Shown: positions 1 through 5,583 of the stretch, piece by piece
Numbering within the stretch: the stretch's first letter is position 1
Layout of the letters: each line of letters opens with the position of its first letter
NCBI GenBank assembly: GCA_905201895.1
Contig: CAJKPX010000062.1
Location: 1-13,290 of the forward strand
DNA: 13,290 bases
Source: an uncultured Eubacteriales bacterium
GTDB taxonomy: Bacteria > Bacillota > Clostridia > Oscillospirales > CAG-272
Reading direction: 5' to 3'
Position numbers and translations under genes: made by a program
The notes under the pieces: generated by a model
Database searches by the model: none
What the model was told of the DNA's origin: nothing
What the model saw: the letters and a program-made list of their open reading frames with translations, nothing else

Positions 1-2
1 GT

Positions 3-386
3 TTCGGCCTGAACGGCCGGGAATTCCATCAGGGCCTTGATTTCAGCTGCACTCGTGCCTCGGTTAAAAGCATTGCGAATGCCGAGGCCACGGTGACACA
101 GGTGAATCGAACAAATGCAAATAATGATTTTGGTTATTATGTGCAGATGAAGGCGGGAGACGTTTTCTTTACTTATCAGCATTTGGCCAGCATAGAATCA
201 TGGGTAAAGGTAGGTACCAAGATAGATGTGGGTCAGACATTCGCTGTATCGGGCAATACCGGTATAGGAACTGGGTATCATTTGCATGTGACGGTGGCAA
301 CGGTTGCTGCGTTGTGTCCAAAGATTACTACCGCCTCCGACGTTGAAAGAGATAATTATATGGACCCACGTATTTATATTGATTAG
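3..386 (+). CDS. M23 family (LytM-type) metallopeptidase, 5' end outside window
   Basis: This is the C-terminal catalytic part of a zinc peptidase that cuts peptidoglycan cross-links or stems in the envelope. The frame is open from base 3, so the gene starts upstream of the window. The GTG at 93 lies inside the domain and is not the start. Seen in the translation from base 3: FHQGLDF (H9 and D13, zinc ligands of the HxxxD motif), YQHL (H60), the loop SGNTG (83-87), and GYHLHV (H93 and H95, the HxH motif). All the residues expected of an active LytM domain are present, in the expected order. It ends 16 bases before the next gene, which suggests co-transcription. Base composition matches the following gene and not the rest of the window. 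Family assignment is firm; the substrate is not known. Confidence 0.88.
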   Translation, partial: FGLNGREFHQGLDFSCTRASVKSIANAEATVTQVNRTNANNDFGYYVQMKAGDVFFTYQHLASIESWVKVGTKIDVGQTFAVSGNTGIGTGYHLHVTVATVAALCPKITTASDVERDNYMDPRIYID

Positions 387-402
387 GAAGGAAATCAATA
401 AT

Positions 403-862
403 ATGAAAAAGTTAATTTTATTAGCTGCTCTTGCTACAGGATTAATGTTTACAGCAAAAGCACAGGAAAATGGTTTCGGTGTCCGTGCAGGATTGAATCT
501 TTCCAATGTTCGCGGAGATTTCAAAGATGCCTTCGATGCAGATGTTAAAATGAAAGCCGGATTTAATATCGGAGTGATTTATGATTATGGATTCAGTGAA
601 AGTTTCTATATCCAACCGGGACTTTATTATACTCTCAAAGGAGTTAAAGCCGAAGACAAAGAAGATAGTGAGCTCAAAATGACCTATAATTTGAGTTATC
701 TGGAAATTCCTATTTTAGCATCTTACCGAATTGCTATTTCCGATAACACAAAATGGCATATCAATGCAGGACCTTATTTTGCTTATGGAATTGGTGGTAA
801 AGTGAAATACGAATACGACGGGGATAGTGAAAAATATGACGCATTTGGAAAAAGTGATGAGG
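403..862 (+). CDS. Outer-membrane beta-barrel protein (porin/PorT-like), truncated at 3' end
   Basis: This is an outer-membrane beta-barrel protein of the type abundant in Bacteroidota. The ATG at 403 is chosen because it is followed by a classical signal peptide (MKKLILLAALATGLMFTAKA, cleavage before QENG) and preceded by GGAAGG. Upstream codons in the same frame lie inside the M23 gene. The mature part starts with GFGVRAGLNLSNV, the usual first strand of this family. It continues with alternating strands such as FYIQPGLYYTLKG and LEIPILASYRI, then WHINAGPYFAYGIGGKVKYEY. About 150 residues are native. After GKSDEDG the frame turns into Arg/Pro/His-rich nonsense where the DNA becomes GC-rich. 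The last strands and C-terminus are therefore missing, probably from an assembly join. Function beyond barrel is unknown. Confidence 0.8.
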
Positions 863-868
863 ACGGAC
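855..868. other. Probable chimeric junction between two genomes
   Basis: Two unrelated genes stop being recognisable at this point. The beta-barrel protein on + loses its family character after about base 862. The M42 peptidase on - keeps it up to the codon at 863-865 (the motif SGGPYDYGVVR). Base composition and codon use change sharply at the same place. The short stretch GAGGACGG could be shared by both parents. No insertion-sequence end, tRNA or integrase is seen here. Confidence 0.8.
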
Positions 869-1684
869 CACGCCATAGTCATAGGGACCGCCCGAGTCCT
901 TGGCGCAGATCGAGACCTGACGCTCGGTGCAGGAGAGACCGTCACCCACGCAGCCCATGTCCACGCTGATCGCTTCGGTCACGCCTGCGGGTACCGAAGC
1001 GGCACCGCCGTGACCGACCTCCTCGTAGACCGTGACGTGCACCCAGATGCGACGGTCGGGGGTCAGATTGTTGTCGCGCAGATATTTGGCAAAGCCGAGC
1101 AGAATGCCAACCGAGAGCTTGTCGTCGAGGAAACGGCTCTTGATGTAGCCCGACTCGGTAATGCGGGTGCGCGGATCGAAGCAAACCACGTCGCCAACCT
1201 CAATTCCGAGCGCGCGGGTCTGCTCTGCCGAGGAGGTATCCTCGTCGATCACAACCTCGGTGGTGTCAAAGCTGCGCTTGGTGTCGGCAAAGGCACCGTT
1301 GACGTGAACCGAGGCGTTGCAGAGCTGGAGTGTGCCCTCGATGACCTTGCCGCTGCGAGTGTAAACGCGCAAATTTTCGGTCTCACCGTTCTCGGCACGC
1401 ATGCCGCCAAGGTTGGTCAGGCGCAGGCGTCCGTTTCCCTTGATCTCGGCAACCATCGCGCCGAGCGTGTCAGTGTGCGCCTCGAGGAGCAGGGCGTTCT
1501 CGGAGTCCTTGCCGCCCAGATCAATCAGCACGCCGCCCTTTTTGGTCTGCGCGGCGTCAAAGCCGAGCGCGGAAAAGCGGTCGAGCACCCAGGCTGCCGC
1601 TCCTGCGGTAAAGCCTGTGGGACTGTCAATGGCAAGCAGATCGCGTGCTGCCTCGGTTGCGTAGATTGCGTAGTCTCGTTTCAT
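863..1684 (-). CDS. M42 family metallopeptidase (glutamyl/deblocking aminopeptidase type), C-terminus missing
   Basis: This is a cytoplasmic di-metal aminopeptidase of family M42, whose members form large TET-like assemblies that trim peptides. About 274 native residues are visible. They include EAHTDTLGAMV (H70 and D72, the first metal ligand and its partner), RFLDDKLSVG (D187/D188, bridging metal), VYEEVGHGG (E221 catalytic base, E222 ligand), SVDMG (D242), and CAKDSGGPYDYGVVR. Family members run to about 340-350 residues. The last 70 or so, including the final metal-binding His, are absent because the sequence switches at about 860. The frame stays open to 761, but those residues belong to the other side of the junction. 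The start at 1684 follows a modest GTGAGAA site. It lies 55 bases after the 93-residue gene and is probably the third gene of the regulator operon. Confidence 0.88.
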
Positions 1685-1739
1685 GTTTGCGTTCTCACTT
1701 TCGGATATTTTTTTGCGGTTCTGTTGCCGCGTATAGGAT

Positions 1740-2021
1740 TTATAGTGTGATCTTCACGGTCTTGCCGCTGCGATTCTCCACCTCCACCAGGGGGAGCTCC
1801 ATTGTGCCCAAGCGCTTTTTGGAACGTCGGATCTCGCGGCAGAGGCGCCGCATATTTCTGCCCGAGAGCGGGCGCAGGTCCTCCTCTGCGGTGCCGTGCT
1901 TTTTCGCCGTGTGTCGGATCAGTGCGGCGACGACCGTTGCGCTGAAGGAGCTAAAGACCAGCCCCGTTGGGAGTAGGATGCGCGTCGGCTTTTGGTCAGG
2001 CTTTTGTACCAATATTTTCAT
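1740..2021 (-). CDS. Conserved 93-residue protein paired with the upstream regulator
   Basis: This is a small protein that I cannot name. It starts 6 bases after the stop of the helix-turn-helix gene, so the two are almost certainly translated from one message, with GAGTGA near the regulator stop as the likely ribosome site. The N-terminus (MKILVQKPDQKPTRILLPTGLV) looks like a beta-hairpin followed by a hydrophobic helix (residues 21-36). The middle is a charged helical segment (RNMRRLCREIRRSKKRL), and the end is a hairpin, PLVEVENRSGKTVKITL. That tail and the LP-x-x-LV segment resemble the C-terminal domain of the regulator next door, so the two probably share a fold and may bind each other. 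There is no signal peptide or obvious membrane span. A role as partner or modulator of the regulator is inference from position and similarity. Confidence 0.75.
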   Translation of the reverse strand: MKILVQKPDQKPTRILLPTGLVFSSFSATVVAALIRHTAKKHGTAEEDLRPLSGRNMRRLCREIRRSKKRLGTMELPLVEVENRSGKTVKITL

Positions 2022-2027
2022 AGGTCA

Positions 2028-2516
2028 TCACTCAACGAAAATCTCAACCGTGTCGCCGTCGCCGCTCTCGACCTCCACGAGCTTGCCGACCACGCCTGCC
2101 TCTACCATGGAAAGAAGCTGTGCAATGTCGATGCCCTTGAGGCTGTCGCCAACCTGCGGCATCGACATGCCCATCTCAATCGCCGCCTTGACCAGCGGCA
2201 GGGGAAGATTGACCTTCACCGTGTAGTCGTTTGCGGAGTGCACGAGGATGCGGAGCAGCATTTGGTCGAGCGGCTTGCGTGCCTCGGCGGGCGGGAGACT
2301 GACGGGGGCGGGCTGCTTGCCCGTGAGCAGCTCGTCGAGCGTGAGTCCAAGCTCGCGTGCAAGGGTGGGCAGGAGCGAGATGTCGGGGCAGGAGACGTCG
2401 TTTTCCCATTTTGAAACTGCCTGCGCCGAGATGCCGAGTCGCTCGGCGAGCTCCTCCTGCGTCATGGATTTGGCACGGCGTGCCTCTGCAATTCGATTCC
2501 CAAGTGTTTGATTCAT
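2028..2516 (-). CDS. XRE-type helix-turn-helix regulator with SHOCT-like C-terminal domain
   Basis: This is a 162-residue DNA-binding regulator. Residues 5-62 form a Cro/CI-type helix-turn-helix domain: MTQEELAERLGISAQAVSKWEND is the canonical helix-2/helix-3 pair, followed by PDISLLPTLARELGLTLDELL. A short Pro-rich linker (68-82) leads to a C-terminal domain (about 85-162). This has a beta strand (YTVKVNLPLPLV), a helix (KAAIEMGM), LLSMVEAGVVGK, and a final hairpin, KLVEVESGDGDTVEIFVE. It resembles the SHOCT-like domains found in Bacillota envelope-stress and regulator proteins. The start is supported by AAGGAG placed 8 bases upstream. The leader holds three inverted repeats, which suggests autoregulation. 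It heads an operon with the 93-residue protein and the M42 peptidase. The signal it senses is unknown. Confidence 0.88.
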   Translation of the reverse strand: MNQTLGNRIAEARRAKSMTQEELAERLGISAQAVSKWENDVSCPDISLLPTLARELGLTLDELLTGKQPAPVSLPPAEARKPLDQMLLRILVHSANDYTVKVNLPLPLVKAAIEMGMSMPQVGDSLKGIDIAQLLSMVEAGVVGKLVEVESGDGDTVEIFVE

Positions 2517-2531
2517 TTTTTTCTCCTTCTT

Positions 2532-2547
2532 CGGTCCGAACGGACCG
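2532..2547. promoter_or_regulatory. Palindrome in XRE leader (candidate operator)
   Basis: CGGTCCGAACGGACCG has 7-base perfect arms around AA. It sits immediately upstream of the ribosome site of the regulator. The core GTCCGAACGGAC differs by one central base from a palindrome in the leader of the CE7 esterase (9789-9800). It could be an operator or an RNA hairpin that affects translation. Confidence 0.5.
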
Positions 2548-2569
2548 TGTTTTGATGTAGGAAGGGCAT

Positions 2570-2603
2570 ACCGCCGAGCGGTGTCGCTCCTATGTGAGAT
2601 AGG
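2570..2603. repeat. Two further inverted repeats in the XRE leader
   Basis: ACCGC-CGA-GCGGT lies at 2570-2582 and CCTAT-GTGAG-ATAGG at 2589-2603. The second overlaps the proposed -10 of the regulator. With the palindrome at 2532 they make three consecutive dyads between promoter and start codon. Confidence 0.45.
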
Positions 2604-2606
2604 ATA
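2601..2606 (-). promoter_or_regulatory. Possible extended -10 of the XRE operon
   Basis: On the - strand CTGCTATCCT reads as an extended -10 (TGnTATCCT). The matching -35 position (TTCCTT) is poor. An inverted repeat (CCTAT-N5-ATAGG, 2589-2603) overlaps the -10, so a bound protein could block initiation. Confidence 0.35.
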
Positions 2607-2634
2607 GCAGAGACAGCGAAAAAAAGGAAGAGAG

Positions 2635-2699
2635 CAACGGTTGTTTCAACTCCAAAATCGCACAACCGTTTGGCGATTTTTCACTCAACCAACGGTTGA
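2635..2699. repeat. Cluster of CAACSGTT repeats and nested dyads
   Basis: The 9-mer CAACGGTTG occurs at 2635-2643 and 2690-2698, with the inverse form CAACCGTT at 2663-2670. The middle copy is the loop of a perfect dyad (AAAATCGC at 2654-2661, GCGATTTT at 2673-2680). The last copy lies within the dyad TCAACC-AAC-GGTTGA (2685-2699). The cluster lies upstream of the XRE promoter. It is either a binding-site array or a bidirectional hairpin. Confidence 0.45.
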
Positions 2700-2744
2700 A
2701 CACGCCTGTTTTGAGCTTTTAGGGGTGTTTTTTTGGATGCTCTT

Positions 2745-2781
2745 AGGGGCGCTCGGGGGCTTTTGTGCACCGAGCGCCCCT
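2745..2781 (-). terminator. Hairpin downstream of the sialidase-like gene
   Basis: A perfect 12-base stem (AGGGGCGCTCGG at 2745-2756 with CCGAGCGCCCCT at 2770-2781) and a 13-base loop lie 40 bases beyond the stop of the sialidase-like gene. No U-tract follows on the - strand, so termination is inferred from stability and position. Bases 2517-2820 hold no gene; they carry this hairpin, the repeats listed above and the XRE promoter region. Confidence 0.5.
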
Positions 2782-2820
2782 TTGCAGATACTTTATTATA
2801 TCACACGTGGGCATGGATTG

Positions 2821-4065
2821 TCAATTGTCTTCTGTTGCATCTTCAAGCGCGATCTCGGAGACAAGGATCGACTTGGCGAGCTTTCCGTTGGCATCGGTTC
2901 GGGTGAAATCACTGTACGATGCAAAGATTCTTCCATCATCGGTGATGCAGACGTCGGCATTCGAGCAGGTGTATTCAAAATATTTGGTGAGCACGTCCTC
3001 CTCGGGCACGTGGACCAGCTCGGTGATCTCACTCCATTCGCGTCCCTCGGGATCATCGCAGGTTCGCAGGTACACACCGGGGCGACCCGAAATGAGCAGG
3101 ATCGTGCCGTCGGCGGTGCGCAGGGAATGGGGATGGATGCCGTAGTCGAAGAAAACCTCCGGCTTCGACCAGCTCTTTCCTTGATCGGTTGAACGTACAA
3201 CAAACATTTTGGGGATCGGTCTGCCGTTCTGGCGCAGAGGATGGAGCGCGCCCGAGCGCATGATCATGATAAAGTCGCCGTTTTCCATGATCTCGAGCGT
3301 TGCCTCGTTGAAGCCCTCCACGCTGTAGGCATCGGGATGATTGCCGCAGGTGGGGGAGTAGTAGACCGAGCTGACGTAATCCCAGCTATGTCCGAAATCG
3401 TCCGAGCGGAGCAGGTGCACCGAGTTGAATCGACTGTTGATCGGCTCGTGCTCGGATTCTGCCGCGTCGGCATAAACGGGAAGCCACACCGTTCCGTTTT
3501 TGTCTGCCTTGAAATCGTTTTCGGCAGGCGAGATCTGGGTGATGAAGCGAGCGTCGCCCTTGACGTAGTAGTTCACCGGCATATCCTTCCAATTCACGCG
3601 GGCAATTTCCACGCGCGGCTGATCCTCGCCGGGGCAGAGGCGCGACACGGTGAAGCTTTTCTCCAAGCCCTTCACCTTGCCGAGCAGCTCGTCGATCGTA
3701 TAGACGTAGATTTCGCTGTTGCTGCTGGTATGTCCCATTTTTTTCTTGGGCGATAACGCGGGCAGATCGGTCAGGTTTGTGCGTTGAATGAAATCGAGGC
3801 GGTCGCCGTTGGGGAGTGCGGGAGCCATGCGTCTCCACGTTTCAATCGAATCGCGTTGCCAGGATTTTCCGTTGTCGCGCGAGACGTAAACGGGGTCGAG
3901 ATCCTCCTTGCCAAAGCTTTCCACGGCATCCTTGCGCCCCATGAAGCGCACGCAGAGCGCGCCGTTTGCATAGCGGATAAAGGGGATCTGATAGCCACCC
4001 CAAAGGCGGGGCTCGGTGGAGCTTTGGTCGATCACGGTCGTGCTTTTGATCACAATCTTTTTCAT
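2821..4065 (-). CDS. Sialidase-like (BNR/Asp-box) beta-propeller protein
   Basis: This 414-residue protein probably folds as a six-bladed beta-propeller of the GH33 sialidase superfamily and likely acts on or binds a sugar. Three Asp-box motifs are visible: SRDNGKSW (62-69), SDDFGHSW (221-228) and STDQGKSW (292-299). The N-terminal segment GGYQIPFIRYANG occupies the place of the sialidase F/YRIP motif, but Arg is replaced by Gln (Q26). The usual carboxylate-binding Arg triad is therefore incomplete. MRSGALHP (R270) and SGRPG (R328) could supply other active-site arginines. There is no signal peptide, so it is predicted cytoplasmic. The start follows AAGGAG. It lies 54 bases after the MFS gene and is probably co-transcribed with it. 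Sialic acid is not established as substrate; another glycosidase or lyase role is equally possible. Confidence 0.78.
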   Translation of the reverse strand: MKKIVIKSTTVIDQSSTEPRLWGGYQIPFIRYANGALCVRFMGRKDAVESFGKEDLDPVYVSRDNGKSWQRDSIETWRRMAPALPNGDRLDFIQRTNLTDLPALSPKKKMGHTSSNSEIYVYTIDELLGKVKGLEKSFTVSRLCPGEDQPRVEIARVNWKDMPVNYYVKGDARFITQISPAENDFKADKNGTVWLPVYADAAESEHEPINSRFNSVHLLRSDDFGHSWDYVSSVYYSPTCGNHPDAYSVEGFNEATLEIMENGDFIMIMRSGALHPLRQNGRPIPKMFVVRSTDQGKSWSKPEVFFDYGIHPHSLRTADGTILLISGRPGVYLRTCDDPEGREWSEITELVHVPEEDVLTKYFEYTCSNADVCITDDGRIFASYSDFTRTDANGKLAKSILVSEIALEDATEDN

Positions 4066-4119
4066 GCTTGTGTCTCCTTATCGTTGGAAAGTCAAATCAT
4101 AGCTTGCCGTTGCGGGGAT

Positions 4120-5310
4120 TTACTGCTTTTCGCGTATTGCAACCCACCAATAAACCGCGCCGCAGATAAACTGCATCACTGCGGTGAAAATAAGCACGCC
4201 CGTATTGCCGACCGCGCCCGAGAGCGGGGTGATCAGAAGCGGAGCGATCGCCTGACCCGCCACAAATACCAGCATGCGGATCGAGGTATAGGAGCCGATC
4301 TGCTCGCGCGGAATGATCTTTGTGATGAGCACAGGGATCGCCGTGTCGATGATGACGCGGAAGATATAGGCGATGAGGAAGCAGACCAGAAATGCGGCAA
4401 CGCCTCCCATCATCGAGAAGGGGAGGCTCAAGCAGATGCCGACCGTGGAGACGATGATCACGGTATTGGTGGCGATCCGCTTGCAGGAGAAGGAGAAGGC
4501 GAGGTTTCCGAGCAGCATGGCAATCTGCATGGCGATGTTGACATAGGCGGCGGTGGCGGTGTTGAGAATCTCTGCCGAGATGGCAAGCACCGTGATCGAC
4601 GCCATGATGCCGGTTGCAATGCCGCGTGTGAAATTGGGGATGAGGAGAAAATAGGTGGTTTTGTTGCGGAACACGGCAACGAGATCGCTTCGATCGGAGG
4701 GCTTATCCTCGAGTCTTGCTTCGGGCAGCTCGCGCATTGAGAGACAGGCAACGGAGGAGAGCACCAGCAGTGTCACCGCCGCCCCCCAGAATGCGGTCAT
4801 GGAGCTCCAATAGGGTGCATTTGCGATCACAAAGGTGTAGAGTGCCGAAACGGCAAAGGAGACCCCACCGAGCAGGATCGCACAATGTGCCATGAGATTG
4901 CCGTAGTTTTTCATGTCGATGATCTCGTAGGGCAGGCAATAGCTGAGCACCATATACAGTCCCACCATCACGTTCACGATTGCGGCAAGCACAAAGACTG
5001 CAAGGATAAAGCCGTCGCGTGCAACCGTTGGAAAGATCGCGCCCACCATCAGCAGGGCTGCAAGGGATGCCATTGCAACGCCTGTGAGCGAGATCAGTTT
5101 TTTCGTGCGGCGGAATTTTCCCGCAAGGAATACCAGCGCCAGCATCACAGCAACCTGCACGAATTGGACCATGGAGTTGTAGAGATAAACCTGCTGGTCG
5201 GAAAAGCCGCGCTCAAGCAGAAAGGTTTGCAGGATCACGCCCGAGCAGAACATGAAGCCCGTGTTATAGAGTGTGTAGTAGATGCAGTATTTGATGTAAT
5301 TCTTTGACAT
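4120..5310 (-). CDS. MFS transporter, probable sugar/oligosaccharide importer
   Basis: This is a 396-residue integral membrane protein with about twelve hydrophobic spans in two six-helix halves. The halves are separated by a charged cytoplasmic loop near residues 194-208 (PEARLEDKPSDRSDL). A basic loop, KFRRTKK, after the second span matches the MFS loop 2-3 position. The length is normal for the superfamily. The start is supported by GGAAAGGAA just upstream and by the N-terminal YCIYYTLYNTGFMF helix. It is the first gene of an operon with the sialidase-like protein and diverges from an SGNH esterase, so import of the glycan fragment these enzymes process is the likely job. This substrate link is inference from context. 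A TTGAAA-N17-TATAAT promoter and two dyads lie in the leader. Confidence 0.85.
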   Translation of the reverse strand: MSKNYIKYCIYYTLYNTGFMFCSGVILQTFLLERGFSDQQVYLYNSMVQFVQVAVMLALVFLAGKFRRTKKLISLTGVAMASLAALLMVGAIFPTVARDGFILAVFVLAAIVNVMVGLYMVLSYCLPYEIIDMKNYGNLMAHCAILLGGVSFAVSALYTFVIANAPYWSSMTAFWGAAVTLLVLSSVACLSMRELPEARLEDKPSDRSDLVAVFRNKTTYFLLIPNFTRGIATGIMASITVLAISAEILNTATAAYVNIAMQIAMLLGNLAFSFSCKRIATNTVIIVSTVGICLSLPFSMMGGVAAFLVCFLIAYIFRVIIDTAIPVLITKIIPREQIGSYTSIRMLVFVAGQAIAPLLITPLSGAVGNTGVLIFTAVMQFICGAVYWWVAIREKQ

Positions 5311-5329
5311 AAATTCCTTTCCGATGTCG

Positions 5330-5346
5330 CAAAGGCGACGCCTTTG
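5330..5346. promoter_or_regulatory. Near-perfect palindrome in the MFS leader
   Basis: CAAAGGCG-A-CGCCTTTG is an 8-base perfect dyad around one base, directly upstream of the ribosome site of the transporter. The tiny centre fits a DNA operator better than an RNA hairpin. Confidence 0.45.
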
Positions 5347-5362
5347 TCAATTCCGTGGTTTG

Positions 5363-5388
5363 ATCGGTGTGTTCGTTTTTTTACCGAT
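5363..5388. promoter_or_regulatory. Inverted repeat next to the MFS -10
   Basis: The arms ATCGGT (5363-5368) and ACCGAT (5383-5388) are 14 bases apart, so equivalent positions are 20 bases apart, about two helical turns. The pair begins directly downstream of the -10 and would cover the transcription start. It is a candidate repressor operator. Confidence 0.4.
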
Positions 5389-5417
5389 ATTATACATGTC
5401 CTTCTTCTTTTTTTCAA
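5389..5417 (-). promoter_or_regulatory. Promoter of the MFS/sialidase-like operon
   Basis: On the - strand, TTGAAA (5412-5417) and TATAAT (5389-5394) are separated by exactly 17 bases. This is a near-consensus sigma-A promoter pointing to the transporter start at 5310. Confidence 0.85.
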
Positions 5418-5495
5418 GTAGACAAAAGGACCAATTTGAGCCTTGCAATGTCCGTTTTTTATAGTTTTTGAGCAACGGAGACTTTTCCGGATACA

Positions 5496-5566
5496 AAATT
5501 GCTCTGCCGCGAGCGTTTTTGTCTTGACACGCCGAGCCGAGTGTGCTAAAATAAAGCAAATTGCTC
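5496..5566 (+). repeat. Direct repeat AAATTGCTC flanking the SGNH promoter
   Basis: AAATTGCTC occurs at 5496-5504 and 5558-5566, 62 bases apart. The inverse core GAGCAA lies at 5470-5475. One copy is upstream of the -35 and the other covers the predicted start of transcription. Confidence 0.35.
5524..5552 (+). promoter_or_regulatory. Promoter of the SGNH esterase gene
   Basis: TTGACA (5524-5529) and TAAAAT (5547-5552) are separated by 17 bases. The predicted start is about 25 bases before the start codon, and AAGGAGG (5567-5573) follows. Confidence 0.88.
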
Positions 5567-5583
5567 AAGGAGGACGCTACACA

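Noticed and set aside
304..402. Upstream extension of the beta-barrel protein
   Set aside because: The extension overlaps the M23 gene in another frame and would bury the signal peptide; the ATG at 403 has a ribosome-site-like sequence.
761..862. Tail of the M42 open frame past the junction
   Set aside because: These residues (HHFFQMRHIFHYPRR) are the antisense of the beta-barrel gene and do not fit the M42 C-terminus.
827..1750. Long open frame on + opposite the M42 gene
   Set aside because: It crosses the junction, has no known motifs, and is the antisense of a gene with all M42 metal motifs. GC-rich codon use opens the opposite frame.
2517..2820. A missed small gene
   Set aside because: Frames on either strand here run through the hairpins, lack ribosome sites and have no credible protein character.
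3784..4740. 318-codon + strand open frame across the sialidase-like and MFS genes
   Set aside because: It spans the gap between two real - strand genes and is rich in His/Asp/Gly, as antisense frames of membrane genes often are.
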